From: JADJPL01 sp040382095
Lineage (GTDB): Bacteria; Bacteroidota; Bacteroidia; Chitinophagales; Saprospiraceae
NCBI GenBank assembly: GCA_040382095.1
Contig: JBEIGB010000001.1
Span: 76,727 to 140,726, forward strand
Direction: 5' to 3'
Length of the DNA: 64,000 bases
Part shown: piece after piece, positions 34,867 to 44,380 of the stretch
Position numbering within the stretch: the first letter of the stretch is position 1
Layout of the letters: each line of letters starts with the position of its first letter
Program-made: the position numbers and the translations under genes
Notes under the pieces: model-generated
Databases searched by the model: none
What the model was told of the DNA's origin: nothing
What the model saw: only the letters and a program-made list of their open reading frames with translations

Positions 34867-35916
34867 TTAAGCGTCTTTATTTGCCAGCTGGCCGCAGGCG
34901 GCATCAATATCTTTTCCCCGGCTTCTGCGGACGGTGACCATGATGTCCTGCCTGCGCAGGAACTGTGCGAATGCATCAATGCGGTCTTCTTCAGATTTGG
35001 AGAACGGGGCATTATCAATTGGGTTATATTCGATGATATTGACCCGGACAGGGAATCGGCGGCATAGTTTTGCGAGGTTTATGGCATCTTCGCGGGCATC
35101 GTTGAAATGCTGGAAGGCGATATATTCAAAGCTGATGCGGTTTTTAGTAACCTTGTAGTAATATTCGAGTGCTTCTGTCAGGGTTTCGAGATTATTCTGC
35201 TCATTTATAGGCATAATTTCATTTCGTTTGAGGTCGTCTGCTGCGTGTAGGGAGAGTGCGAGATTGGTTTTTGTGCCGTCATCCGCGAGTTTTCGGATCA
35301 TTTTGGCGATACCTGCGGTGCTGATGGTCACTCTGCGGGGCGAAATATGAAGCCCCTGCGGGGAGCAGATTTTCTGAATAGACTCCATGACATTGGCATA
35401 GTTGAGGAGTGGTTCGCCCATACCCATGTAAACGATGTTTGTAAGGGGATGCCCAAAAACTTCCATGGATTGCCGGTTGACGAGGAGAACCTGGTCAAAA
35501 ATTTCAGCGGGATCCAGGTTTCGGACGCGCTTCATCTTGCCGGTTGCGCAGAAAGAGCAGGTAAGGCTGCAACCCACCTGAGAGGAGACACATACGGTGA
35601 AGCGGTTTTCTTCCGGCACGGGAATGAGGACGGATTCGATCAGGTATCCGTCATGGAGCCGGAAACGCGTTTTTATCGTACCGTCGAGGCTTCGCTGAAC
35701 CTTATCTTCGGCAATCGCATATATGGCGAAGCGCTCTTCAAGGGTAGAGCGAAGGCTTTTGGGCAGGTTGCTCATATCGTCGAAAGAGAAAGCACCTTTC
35801 TGCCATAGCCATTCATGGACTTGCCGGCCCCGGTATGCGGGTTGTCCCAGGGCATGTAAAGCCTCTTGGAGTGCTTCGAGGGAAAATTTTCGTATGTCGT
35901 TTTTTTCGTTGGCCAT
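34867..35916 (-). CDS. rlmN: 23S rRNA (adenine2503-C2)-methyltransferase RlmN
   Basis: 349-residue radical-SAM enzyme that methylates A2503 of 23S rRNA and A37 of some tRNAs. The cluster motif CSLTCSFC gives Cys116, Cys120 and Cys123 (CX3CX2C). The C-terminal DIDAACGQL supplies the methyl-carrying Cys341. Middle motifs include YMGMGEPLLNY and RVTISTAG. Length and motifs are typical. It stands alone between the tRNA and the aminopeptidase P gene. Confidence 0.96.
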   Translation of the reverse strand: MANEKNDIRKFSLEALQEALHALGQPAYRGRQVHEWLWQKGAFSFDDMSNLPKSLRSTLEERFAIYAIAEDKVQRSLDGTIKTRFRLHDGYLIESVLIPVPEENRFTVCVSSQVGCSLTCSFCATGKMKRVRNLDPAEIFDQVLLVNRQSMEVFGHPLTNIVYMGMGEPLLNYANVMESIQKICSPQGLHISPRRVTISTAGIAKMIRKLADDGTKTNLALSLHAADDLKRNEIMPINEQNNLETLTEALEYYYKVTKNRISFEYIAFQHFNDAREDAINLAKLCRRFPVRVNIIEYNPIDNAPFSKSEEDRIDAFAQFLRRQDIMVTVRRSRGKDIDAACGQLANKDA

Positions 35917-35955
35917 AAGAAGTAAACTGCACCAGAATTAGTTAAATGAACTGGC

Positions 35956-37740
35956 CTAAACCCGCCGACATTTTTCTGCCAGCCACTGCTTTTCGGTTTC
36001 GTTAAGACCAGGTGCTAATCCTTCAAACACCTTATCGTGATAATCGTTTAACCAGACTACTTCCTCGGCAGAGAGGGCACTTACCTCGATGAGCTGCAAA
36101 TCAAAGGGAAAGAGGGAAACGGTATCTAAGGCAAGGAAGTTTTCATGATGCGCCGATGGCTGGCAGAGTAAAAGGTTTTCGATGCGGATACCGTAGTGGC
36201 CCGGGAGGTAGTACCCGGGTTCATTCGATGTGAGCATTCCGGGGGCTAAAGGGGTCGTACCCCTTGAGGTGACGGTACTGCCTGCGAACCCCTGTGGCCC
36301 TTCGTGAACCCCGAGGAAGAACCCGACGCCGTGTCCGGTTCCATGCCCAAAATTGAGTCCGTTTCGCCATAAAGGCGCACGTGCAAGTGCATCCAGTTGT
36401 ATGCCGACGGTACCTTTCGGGAAATGTGCTGATGCGAGCGCAATGTGGCCTTTCAATACTTGGGTGTAGTGAAACTTTTGTGCAGCCGATGGGGTTCCCA
36501 GGGCAATCGTACGGGTGATATCCGTGGTACCGTTGAGGTATTGCCCACCGCTATCCAGGAGCAGGATGCCAGTCTTATAGAGTGTGGCGGCAGTGCGGGG
36601 CTGCGGGCGATAGTGGATAATTGCCCCGTTGGCATTATAGCCGACTATGGCCGGGAAGCTCTCCCCTTTATATTCCGGATACAGGGCGCGGAATGTTTTG
36701 AGTTGTTCGGCCACCTGATATTCATTGACATGGTTGCCCTGCGATAATTGTTCCTCCAGCCAGATAAACAGTTTGGCAAGTGCGACGCCGTCATTTCGCA
36801 TCGCATGTCGGATATGAAAGGTTTCCGTAGGGTTTTTTATGGCTTTTTGTTCCCGGATCGGATTATTCCCATAAATGACTTGAGTATGCTGGATACAGTC
36901 GTGTAGCAGGCTGTTGGTTGATTCGGGGTCGGTGAGGACGACGGAGGATCCGGGCAGGCTGCGGAGCGCTGTTTCGATTTCGCGATAAGGTCTGATCCGA
37001 AGTCCCTCTTTTTCCAGTTGCCTTCGGAGCTGTTCAGATAGCTTTGTGGCTGGGGTAAAGAGGGTCGTTGTATTGGGGCCGATAAGCAGATAAGCGATAA
37101 AGAGGGGGTTGCATTCGATATCGCTCCCGCGCAGGTTCAGCGCCCAGGCAATATCATCGAGGGCACAGGAGAGGAGCCAGGCAGCTTGCTGTTTCTGTAC
37201 GGCGGCCCGCACCTGTTCAATTTTTTCTTTTCGTGTAATACCGGCATAAAGGGTGTCGTGTTCAAAGATTTGGTGTTCGGGTAAAGGTGGGCGGTCTTTC
37301 CATATCAGGTCAATGAGGTCGGTATGGATATCCAGGGAAATACCTGCTGCGTTGAAATGTTTTTCGATGAACTGGACCTGACGGATGGAGAACAGGCGGC
37401 CGTCGAGTGCGAGCACGGCACCTTTTGGCAGGTGGTCTTTCAGCCAGGCGATGTGTTCGGGCGAATGAGGGATTTGCTGTTTCTTCAATAGGATACCGGA
37501 TCCTTCGAGTTCTTGTTCCGCCTGTAAAAAATAGCGCTCGTCTGTCCAAAGGCCGGCAAAGGATTGGGTTACAACGAGTATTCCGGCTGATCCCGTAAAG
37601 CCGCTCAGCCATTCCCGGCTTTTCCAGTGATTGGGGAGATATTCGCTTTGGTGTGGATCAGCAGAGGGGATCAGGTATGCGTCAATATTTCGCTGGCGCA
37701 TCAGACTTCTCAGAGAACTTAGGTTTTCGGCAGGATTCAT
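35956..37740 (-). CDS. Aminopeptidase P family protein (M24B, Xaa-Pro aminopeptidase)
   Basis: 594 residues: two creatinase-type N-terminal domains followed by a pita-bread catalytic domain and a short C-terminal block. The metal ligands are in LLLDSGGQYLNGTTDITRT (Asp pair), the GHGTGHGVGFFLGVHEGPQG segment (His) and SNEPGYY plus GIRIENL (Glu pair). The length near 590-600 and extra N-terminal domain fit the long APP1-type enzymes, which remove an N-terminal residue before proline. No signal peptide, so cytosolic. Confidence 0.93.
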   Translation of the reverse strand: MNPAENLSSLRSLMRQRNIDAYLIPSADPHQSEYLPNHWKSREWLSGFTGSAGILVVTQSFAGLWTDERYFLQAEQELEGSGILLKKQQIPHSPEHIAWLKDHLPKGAVLALDGRLFSIRQVQFIEKHFNAAGISLDIHTDLIDLIWKDRPPLPEHQIFEHDTLYAGITRKEKIEQVRAAVQKQQAAWLLSCALDDIAWALNLRGSDIECNPLFIAYLLIGPNTTTLFTPATKLSEQLRRQLEKEGLRIRPYREIETALRSLPGSSVVLTDPESTNSLLHDCIQHTQVIYGNNPIREQKAIKNPTETFHIRHAMRNDGVALAKLFIWLEEQLSQGNHVNEYQVAEQLKTFRALYPEYKGESFPAIVGYNANGAIIHYRPQPRTAATLYKTGILLLDSGGQYLNGTTDITRTIALGTPSAAQKFHYTQVLKGHIALASAHFPKGTVGIQLDALARAPLWRNGLNFGHGTGHGVGFFLGVHEGPQGFAGSTVTSRGTTPLAPGMLTSNEPGYYLPGHYGIRIENLLLCQPSAHHENFLALDTVSLFPFDLQLIEVSALSAEEVVWLNDYHDKVFEGLAPGLNETEKQWLAEKCRRV

Positions 37741-38046
37741 TATGCAGGATAATTTTTGAAAAGCCGCAATAATCTTGTTGGGTAAAATACCCTTCGAACA
37801 TACATTTATTTATGGAAATAAACTGGGATAGGGGGTTATTATTTTGGCGGTGAAAAACCAACCGCCGGCTTAAATCATTTTGGAATGATTTTTGTTGTAA
37901 AATTTGGCCATTAATAAAAAACCCATTACATTGTTTTTTTATTAATATGAAATGATGTGGGCGTTAAATGGGTTATCGGGTTGCAGCTATTATTGCTGTA
38001 GCAAAAAGCCCAGGTAGCCACGAAAACGAAAAAAGTAATCTGAGGT
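37741..38046. other. Divergent regulatory region between the aminopeptidase P gene and rpoN
   Basis: 306 bp. Two hairpins lie in tandem: GGCGGT (37846-37851) with ACCGCC (37861-37866), and AAATCATT (37872-37879) with AATGATTT (37884-37891), a perfect 8-bp stem with a TTGG loop. Otherwise AT-rich. No exact TAnnTTTG box with a correct -33 is present for rpoN. Confidence 0.45.
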
Positions 38047-39573
38047 ATGAAGACCGGGCTACGACAACGACAAGTTCAGCTACAAAAACTGTCCCCGCAG
38101 CAGATACAACTGATGAAGCTGCTGCAGGTGCCGACGGTGCTGCTCGAGCAGCGGATCAAGGAGGAGTTGGAGATTAATCCGGTGCTTGAGGAGGGCGAGG
38201 ACCAGGAGATGGATGAATTTTCGGGGGAGGAAACAGAGGCCGCGGGGGAATCAGAGGAATCTGAGGATAGCATGGAAGAAAACCGGGAAATTGAGGATTA
38301 TGTGAACGATTACATGGATGTGGGGGAAGATGGGGATAGTTATAAAACGCAAGGGGAGCAGGGGTATGTGGAGGAGGAGGAACGCCAGGCGCCAATGGCC
38401 GTAGAGCGGTCATTTCACGAGTATCTTGATCAGCAGCTTGGGTTGATGGAATTTGGTGCGCCGGAGGAGATTGAAATTGCGAAACAGATTATCGGCAGTA
38501 TTGACGACGACGGCTATCTTCGCCGCGAGCCTGTTTCGATAGCTGACGACCTGTTGTTCACCAGGAACATGAATGTTGAGGAGGATGATATTTTGAGGGT
38601 ATTGAAAAAAATCCAGCGGCTTGACCCGCCTGGGGTGGGGGCCAGGGATTTGCAAGAATGCCTGTTGATTCAGTTGAACAATCTCGTCGAAGTATCTTCA
38701 GGAACAGGGGATGACGCGGCACTTCAGTTACTACACCTGGCTCAGCGGGTTGTAAGCAGGTATTTTGAAGCTTTTTCAAAAAAGCACTATGAAAAACTAC
38801 AGCGTAGTTTAGGGATTGGGGAGGATCATCTTAAAAGTGTTATCCGGTTGATTTTAAAGCTGAATCCCAAGCCATCGAGTGCGTATGTTGGTGACCAATC
38901 TTCGGTATATGCGCAGTACATCATTCCGGATTTTGTAGTATATAACCGCGACGGTGAATTAGAGCTGACCCTTAACGCGCGCAACGCTCCTGATCTTAGG
39001 GTGAGTGAGTATTTCAAGGAAATGCTGCGCAATTATGTGGAGCGCAAAAGAAAGCATTTGTTGAGCAGACAAGAAAAAGAGGCTGCGCACTTTATCAAGC
39101 AAAAAATTGAAGCTGCCCGCTGGTTTATTGATGCCATTCGGCAGCGCCACGAAACCATGTTTAAGGCGATGTACGCGGTTTTACAGTTGCAAAAGGAATA
39201 TTTTCTTACCGGGGATGAAAAGAAAATCCGCCCCATGATCCTTCAGGATATTTCCGATCTGACCGGATTGGATGTTTCTACAGTTTCCCGGGTAGCGAAC
39301 AGCAAGTTTGTACAGACGGAATATGGTACGAGGCGGCTGAAGGAGTTTTTTTCTGAGGCGATGCAAAATAGCGAAGGGGAGGAAGTATCTACGCTGGAAG
39401 TCAAACAGATACTGACAGAGCTGATTGGGAGTGAGCAAAAGCGCAATCCGCTTTCCGATGACCGGCTTACCCAGCTTTTACAGGAGAAGGGCTACAACAT
39501 AGCACGCCGGACGGTAGCAAAATACCGCGATCAGCTCAATATCCCGAAAGCCAGTCTCAGGAAAGTCATATAA
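38047..39573 (+). CDS. rpoN: RNA polymerase sigma-54 factor
   Basis: 508 residues. Region I is Gln/Leu-rich (RQVQLQKLSPQQIQLMKLLQ), region II is strongly acidic (EEGEDQEMDEFSGEETEAAGE), the core-binding domain follows (about 130-330), then the helix-turn-helix (DLTGLDVSTVSRVANSKFVQTEYG) and the RpoN box ARRTVAKYR near the C-terminus that reads the -24 element. It directs polymerase to promoters that need AAA+ activators; no activator gene is in the window. ATG 38047 is the first in-frame start matching family N-termini. Confidence 0.96.
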   Translation: MKTGLRQRQVQLQKLSPQQIQLMKLLQVPTVLLEQRIKEELEINPVLEEGEDQEMDEFSGEETEAAGESEESEDSMEENREIEDYVNDYMDVGEDGDSYKTQGEQGYVEEEERQAPMAVERSFHEYLDQQLGLMEFGAPEEIEIAKQIIGSIDDDGYLRREPVSIADDLLFTRNMNVEEDDILRVLKKIQRLDPPGVGARDLQECLLIQLNNLVEVSSGTGDDAALQLLHLAQRVVSRYFEAFSKKHYEKLQRSLGIGEDHLKSVIRLILKLNPKPSSAYVGDQSSVYAQYIIPDFVVYNRDGELELTLNARNAPDLRVSEYFKEMLRNYVERKRKHLLSRQEKEAAHFIKQKIEAARWFIDAIRQRHETMFKAMYAVLQLQKEYFLTGDEKKIRPMILQDISDLTGLDVSTVSRVANSKFVQTEYGTRRLKEFFSEAMQNSEGEEVSTLEVKQILTELIGSEQKRNPLSDDRLTQLLQEKGYNIARRTVAKYRDQLNIPKASLRKVI

Positions 39574-39594
39574 CCGACCTATTTGCGGGGATAT

Positions 39595-40776
39595 TCAAAG
39601 ACTTTCGAGTGCTTGAAGGATAGTCTGGCAAACCCACAGGATTTCGGTTTCCTGGATAATCAGGGGTGGGGCGATACGCAGGGAGCGGTCGTTAAACAGG
39701 AACCAGTCTATTAATATACCTTTTTCCATACAGAAAGCGATAGTACGACGCACGTGTTCGAAGGATGACAGTTCTACTGCGATGAGGAGGCCGGCGCTGC
39801 GTACATTGAGGATTTGAGGGTGTTGGAGTTGGGAGCGGAATAGGGCTTCTTTGCGTTTAACCGCTGCGATCAGGTCAGTGGCGAGCAGGGTTTCGAGGGT
39901 AGCGAGAGCTGCGGCACTATTTACGGGATGGCCTCCGAAGGTGGTGATATGCCCGAGTATAGGATTTTCGCTTAGGGAGCGCATGATTTTATTCGGTGCG
40001 ATAAAGGCGCCGATGGGCATTCCGCCGCCCATACCCTTGGCGAGCAAGAGGATATCCGGGTGTACGCCGTATTGTTCGAAAGCAAAAAGGGAACCTGTTC
40101 GGCCATACCCTGTCTGGATTTCGTCAAAGATGAGCAGGGCGCCGGTTTCGTCGCATCGTTTGCGAAGTGCTTTGAGGTAGCCTGGTGCGGGTGTACGCAC
40201 GCCCCATTCTGCTTGTACAGGTTCGACAATTACGGCGGCGGTGTGGGTATTGATTTGGTGAAGGCAGTAAAAACAGTTGAAATCAATATGCCGGATACCG
40301 GGCAGCAGCGGGTAGAAAGACTGGGTAAAATCAGTTGGCCACATCAGGCTTGCAGCACCTTGGGTACTGCCATGGTAGGCGAATTTGCAGGAGATAATTT
40401 CTGCGCGGCCGGTGAATCTTTTGGCGAGTTTCATGGCGCCCTCCGTTGCTTCTGTACCTGAATTGACCAGATAGACATTGTCGAGGTGTTGGGGCAGTTG
40501 GTCACAGAGCAGTGCGGCGAGCTTAGTAGAAGGTTCGAGGATCATTTCCCCATAGACCATTACATGGAGATACTTGTCCAGCTGTGCCTGGATAGCTGAG
40601 ATTACGGCGGGGTGGCGGTGTCCTATGGAGCTCACGCCAATTCCTGAGATAAGGTCGAGGATGCGTTTTCCTTCAGGGGTGAACAGCCATATTCCCTCTG
40701 CGCGCCCGATTTCGACGAGCAGAGGGAATGGACTGGTTTGAGCGGCATGTGCCAGGAATAATTGGCGAAGCTGCAT
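39595..40776 (-). CDS. Class III PLP-dependent aminotransferase
   Basis: 393 residues. PLP-binding features: YLVNSGTEATEGAMKLAKRFTGR (99-124), LLIFDEIQTGYGRTG with Asp218, and the Schiff-base Lys247 in LLLAKGMGGGMPIGAFI. These group with acetylornithine, ornithine and 4-aminobutyrate aminotransferases. No arg genes are adjacent, so the substrate is unassigned; it may be ornithine or a diamine. It begins 15 bp after the DUF4175 gene stop, and converges with rpoN. Confidence 0.88.
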   Translation of the reverse strand: MQLRQLFLAHAAQTSPFPLLVEIGRAEGIWLFTPEGKRILDLISGIGVSSIGHRHPAVISAIQAQLDKYLHVMVYGEMILEPSTKLAALLCDQLPQHLDNVYLVNSGTEATEGAMKLAKRFTGRAEIISCKFAYHGSTQGAASLMWPTDFTQSFYPLLPGIRHIDFNCFYCLHQINTHTAAVIVEPVQAEWGVRTPAPGYLKALRKRCDETGALLIFDEIQTGYGRTGSLFAFEQYGVHPDILLLAKGMGGGMPIGAFIAPNKIMRSLSENPILGHITTFGGHPVNSAAALATLETLLATDLIAAVKRKEALFRSQLQHPQILNVRSAGLLIAVELSSFEHVRRTIAFCMEKGILIDWFLFNDRSLRIAPPLIIQETEILWVCQTILQALESL

Positions 40777-40791
40777 GAGGTTGGCGACGCC

Positions 40792-43700
40792 TTATTTTGA
40801 ACCTTGGGAAGGGCTGGCCCCTTTGAGCGTATTGAAATAGTTTTCCACCAGGTTTTTATAGTAAGGTTTGAGGTTTGGGGACACTGTTTTGAACTGTTCG
40901 ATTTCTGCTTTGCGTTGGCGGATATATTCTTCCAGTGCGGGGGGCATTTTGCGTTGCATTTCGCCTGCGGTTTCGGATTTGCGTTTTTCGTCAAACTCTT
41001 GCTGGCGTTCGGCGTTTTCGTGTTCCAGTAAACGGGAGAGGATATCCTGCTGGCGCTTAATCATTTCGTTAGTGAGGCGTTTATTGACCAGGTCAATTTC
41101 TGTTTTATCCATTTGGTCAATCAGTTCTTTCAAGTCTTTATTGGATCCCTTGCCTTGTTGTTGAAGCTGGCGTTGTTTTTCCTGCAGGGCTTTGCGCAGA
41201 GCGGCTTGTCTGGCGGCCATCTGGGCGAAATCTTTAGCCGAGGGGTTTTGGCCTTGTTTATCCATTTGCTGGCGCATTTGCTGCATTTGTCCATTGAGTT
41301 GTTGTTGCCCCTGGGAGATTTTATCCTGGGGTTGTTTTCCGCTTTGATTGGGTTTGCCGCACATTTGGGATCCGGACATCATCATGGACATTTGCTGTTG
41401 CATCTGGTTCATGGTTTCGCTGAGCATGAGGGCCAGGTCGTTGAGGTTTTTCATGGTTCTTTGCTGGTGGTCGGCGGCCTGGAATTTTCGGCGTTCCTCG
41501 AGATCATCAAGGCTGGCGGACATATTTTCCACGATATCGGTAACTTTTCCTGTCACGAAGGATTCGATTTGGAACACGCGTTTTGCGAGGGCCTGGAGGC
41601 TATCCTGTACGATGCGGAAGTCGTCTTTGATTTTGAATTGTTCCTGGACGAGGCTAACATACCGAGGCGTATTGATCTCGGATTTTTCCAGTTTTTTGAT
41701 CAGGGCTTCCTGGTCGAAAGAGAGGCCGACGAGGTTTTCCAGTAATTGGCGCAGGGCCTGCATATCCTCCATCATTTGTTCCATTTGCTGGGACTGCATT
41801 TTGGAATTCATGTTATTGGCCATTTCTTTCATTTTTTGCGCGGCATTTTTCTGGGACTGGGCGGCTTTTTGGTTTTGATTTTGGTTGAGGTTCATTTTAC
41901 TTTCGTTGATATCCCGTTGGATATCCTTCATGTCCTCTTTATTATCGCCTAAGTCCTGGGGTTTTTCGAGCGATTCGTTTTTCTTTTCGATATTGTCCAT
42001 CTGTTCTTTGAGCTCCTGGAAATCATTATTGATATCTTCCTGTTTTTCCATGAGTTTCTCTTTCATGTCTTCCTCGGCATTTTGGGTTTCCTTGCTGAGT
42101 TTTTCCTGTTGTTCGGCGAGGTCCTGGAGTTTGTCTATGGCATTTTTCATTTCCTGTTCCAGTTCCATTTGTTTGAATAGTTCCATGAGGCGTTCGAGGT
42201 CCATTTCGACTTGTTTGTCGCGGGACTCCATTTTTTGCATCATATCGAGGGCCTGGTCTTTTTCCATTTTTTGGAGGAGTTCTTCGAGTTGTTCCATGAG
42301 CTTTTGGAGTTCTTCGTTCATGGTTTCGTCCATCATTTTTTGGAGCTGGTCTTGTTTTTCCTGGGTTTGTTCATCGTTTTGAGTAAACTGCTCCTGATTT
42401 TCGAGATTTTCGTTGAAAGCTTCCTTTGCTTTTTCGATTTCTTGTTGCAGTTGTTTTTGGCGTTCCAGGAGTTTTTCGAGTTCTTTTCGGGTTTGCCAGT
42501 TGATTTCTTTTTCCTGGAGCAGTTTTTCCCGCAATTTTTTCATTTGTTGCTGGACTTTTCGGGATTCTGCCAGGGCGCTCTGGAGATTATCTTTGATTTG
42601 CTGGTCGTTTTTTTCGGCCATTGCTTCAAAGGCTTTAAGGGTTGGCATTGCATAGACCATGATATTGGTGCGGGAGGATTTCGGGCCATTGACTGCGTCA
42701 TTATCGAAGACCTCGAAGTAATAGGAGACCTCATCACCCGGGGCGAGGGTAAGCTGATTGAGGTCGAAGGAATATTGGAAGCTGGCTTGTTTTGCATTAG
42801 GGCGTGCGAGGGGCACGGTAATCAGCTCGCCCTGTGGTTTTTCGGCAGGTTTGATGCGATAATTGAAGGAAATATTGCGGAGGCCATAATCATCTGCGCT
42901 TTCTCCGGCAAAGAATTGTACCCGGCTATTGGTGCTGTCCACAAAGCGTTCTGCGCTGATGGTGGGGTATTGGTCTGGGATAACAGTAATAGAATAGCTC
43001 ACAGAATCACCTTTAGGTACATCCTGGTTGATAAAAAACAGGTGGTAAGCTTCACTTCGGTTGACTTTTTTACCGAAGCTGAACAGATCGGTGGCAAAGC
43101 GTTTTGCATATTGGATTGTCGTTCCAAGCGAGAACTTCAAACGCACTTCATCGGTATGCAGCGCTTTGAACGCCCAGTTGACCTGGGTGCCTTCCGGGAC
43201 AATCAGGTCGCCGACATTTTCCAGTCTTTCATCTTTTTTGCCGGTGTAGTCGGGGTAGTTGAGTTCGACTTCAAAAGTGGCGAGATTAGGTTTTCGCAGT
43301 ACTTTGAGGGTATATTTTCTGGAAAATACTCCTGCTGCGACGAGGCGAAACGAAACGTCGTTCTGAACATTTTTGAAGAGGTAGGAGAAAGCGGCGGCAT
43401 TTTCTTTGTTCAGCCGGTAGCGATAGTCGTCAATTTCGATATATGCTTCATTGGGAAGCTGGTCGCCCTCAATTTGGACATTGAGGTTGAAATCCTCGTA
43501 TTGGATAACCTGGAGGTTGGATGTTTCAAGGTTAAAACCGAAGGGGGCAGGCCGGAAGAACTCTCTGGAGTTATTAATGAGGCGATAGGTACTTTCCTGT
43601 ATAACACTTGGGGCTGCAAACAGCAGCACCATCAGGACGAGCAGGGGGGGGAGGGCAAAGCGCAGATATTTTTTATTTTGCGCGAGGTCAATTGCCGCTT

Positions 43701-44148
43701 TGAAAGGCACCGGGCGGATTTCCTCGGATTTTTGATTGATACTCGCCAGGATCAGTGCTGCGTTGTCTGAAGCGCTGGCTTGTTGTTGTAACTGCAGGAT
43801 ATTGAGGAGTTTATCCTTTACATCGAGGAAGTGGTTTCCGATAATTACCGCAGCTTGCTCGTGGCTGATGACCTTGCCGAGGCGAAAATACCTGAACAGA
43901 GGGTCAAGTACCCAGCCACCAAGTGCGAGGGCGCTGATTCCCAAAGAGGAATAAACCATGGACATCCTTACCGGTGGAGAGAAATAAAAGAAATATTCGA
44001 GGACGCTATTGGCCAGGAATAAGGCCAGAACAAGGCCTGTGGTGTAAAGTGCGCCACGGAGGAGTTTGTTCAGATAATATTTTCGGATGAATTGATCCAG
44101 TTTCCCGATGAGTAACTGATAGTTTTCCTGTGCCTTCATATTTGACAT
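40792..44148 (-). CDS. DUF4175 family membrane protein with a very long Gln/Glu/Met-rich coiled coil
   Basis: 1118 residues. Two membrane helices near the N-terminus (about 28-48 and 58-78), a third about 158-178, then a beta-rich region (180-530: strands such as VQIEGDQLPNEAYIEIDDYRYRL). From about 540 to 1090 it is almost continuous coiled coil, rich in Lys, Glu, Gln and Met, with heptads like LEKLLERQKQLQQEIEKAK. This matches DUF4175, a Bacteroidota family of unknown role; an envelope-spanning scaffold is inferred from the topology. The biased composition creates a 519-codon antisense open frame, which is not a gene. First gene before the class III aminotransferase. Confidence 0.85.
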   Translation of the reverse strand: MSNMKAQENYQLLIGKLDQFIRKYYLNKLLRGALYTTGLVLALFLANSVLEYFFYFSPPVRMSMVYSSLGISALALGGWVLDPLFRYFRLGKVISHEQAAVIIGNHFLDVKDKLLNILQLQQQASASDNAALILASINQKSEEIRPVPFKAAIDLAQNKKYLRFALPPLLVLMVLLFAAPSVIQESTYRLINNSREFFRPAPFGFNLETSNLQVIQYEDFNLNVQIEGDQLPNEAYIEIDDYRYRLNKENAAAFSYLFKNVQNDVSFRLVAAGVFSRKYTLKVLRKPNLATFEVELNYPDYTGKKDERLENVGDLIVPEGTQVNWAFKALHTDEVRLKFSLGTTIQYAKRFATDLFSFGKKVNRSEAYHLFFINQDVPKGDSVSYSITVIPDQYPTISAERFVDSTNSRVQFFAGESADDYGLRNISFNYRIKPAEKPQGELITVPLARPNAKQASFQYSFDLNQLTLAPGDEVSYYFEVFDNDAVNGPKSSRTNIMVYAMPTLKAFEAMAEKNDQQIKDNLQSALAESRKVQQQMKKLREKLLQEKEINWQTRKELEKLLERQKQLQQEIEKAKEAFNENLENQEQFTQNDEQTQEKQDQLQKMMDETMNEELQKLMEQLEELLQKMEKDQALDMMQKMESRDKQVEMDLERLMELFKQMELEQEMKNAIDKLQDLAEQQEKLSKETQNAEEDMKEKLMEKQEDINNDFQELKEQMDNIEKKNESLEKPQDLGDNKEDMKDIQRDINESKMNLNQNQNQKAAQSQKNAAQKMKEMANNMNSKMQSQQMEQMMEDMQALRQLLENLVGLSFDQEALIKKLEKSEINTPRYVSLVQEQFKIKDDFRIVQDSLQALAKRVFQIESFVTGKVTDIVENMSASLDDLEERRKFQAADHQQRTMKNLNDLALMLSETMNQMQQQMSMMMSGSQMCGKPNQSGKQPQDKISQGQQQLNGQMQQMRQQMDKQGQNPSAKDFAQMAARQAALRKALQEKQRQLQQQGKGSNKDLKELIDQMDKTEIDLVNKRLTNEMIKRQQDILSRLLEHENAERQQEFDEKRKSETAGEMQRKMPPALEEYIRQRKAEIEQFKTVSPNLKPYYKNLVENYFNTLKGASPSQGSK

Positions 44149-44167
44149 ACCATTTTGCGGATAAAGA

Positions 44168-44294
44168 ATGGCCGGATCATAAAGGACCCGGCGTAGCCTG
44201 GCAAAGCCGCAATGTGGGGTTGTGTAAAAAGTCCCTTTCCCTCGCTGTAGAAGGCGGCGGGATACTTTTCACACAACCTCGTATGGGCCGGCCA
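44168..44294. repeat. Palindromic element C, nested inverted repeats
   Basis: Outer arms ATGGCCGG (near 44168) and CCGGCCAT (near 44287). Inner arms GGTTGTGTAAAAAGTCCC (44218-44235) and GGGATACTTTTCACACAACC (about 44259-44278), imperfect by one substitution and two bases. The inner core is the same as in elements A and F. It separates two same-strand genes. Confidence 0.65.
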
Positions 44295-44380
44295 TAAAAT
44301 TCAACAAATTTGCAGTATTATTTCGAGAGGTTTAGTTAAGTGCTTAAGCCACCCGGCATTTAGGCATTCTATAATAACGA

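Noticed and set aside
42211..43770. Plus-strand open frame of 519 codons opposite the DUF4175 gene
   Set aside because: Its product is a Phe/Leu-rich pattern (FLEEFFELFHELLEFF) produced by antisense reading of Glu/Lys/Gln codons in the coiled coil. No start or domain.
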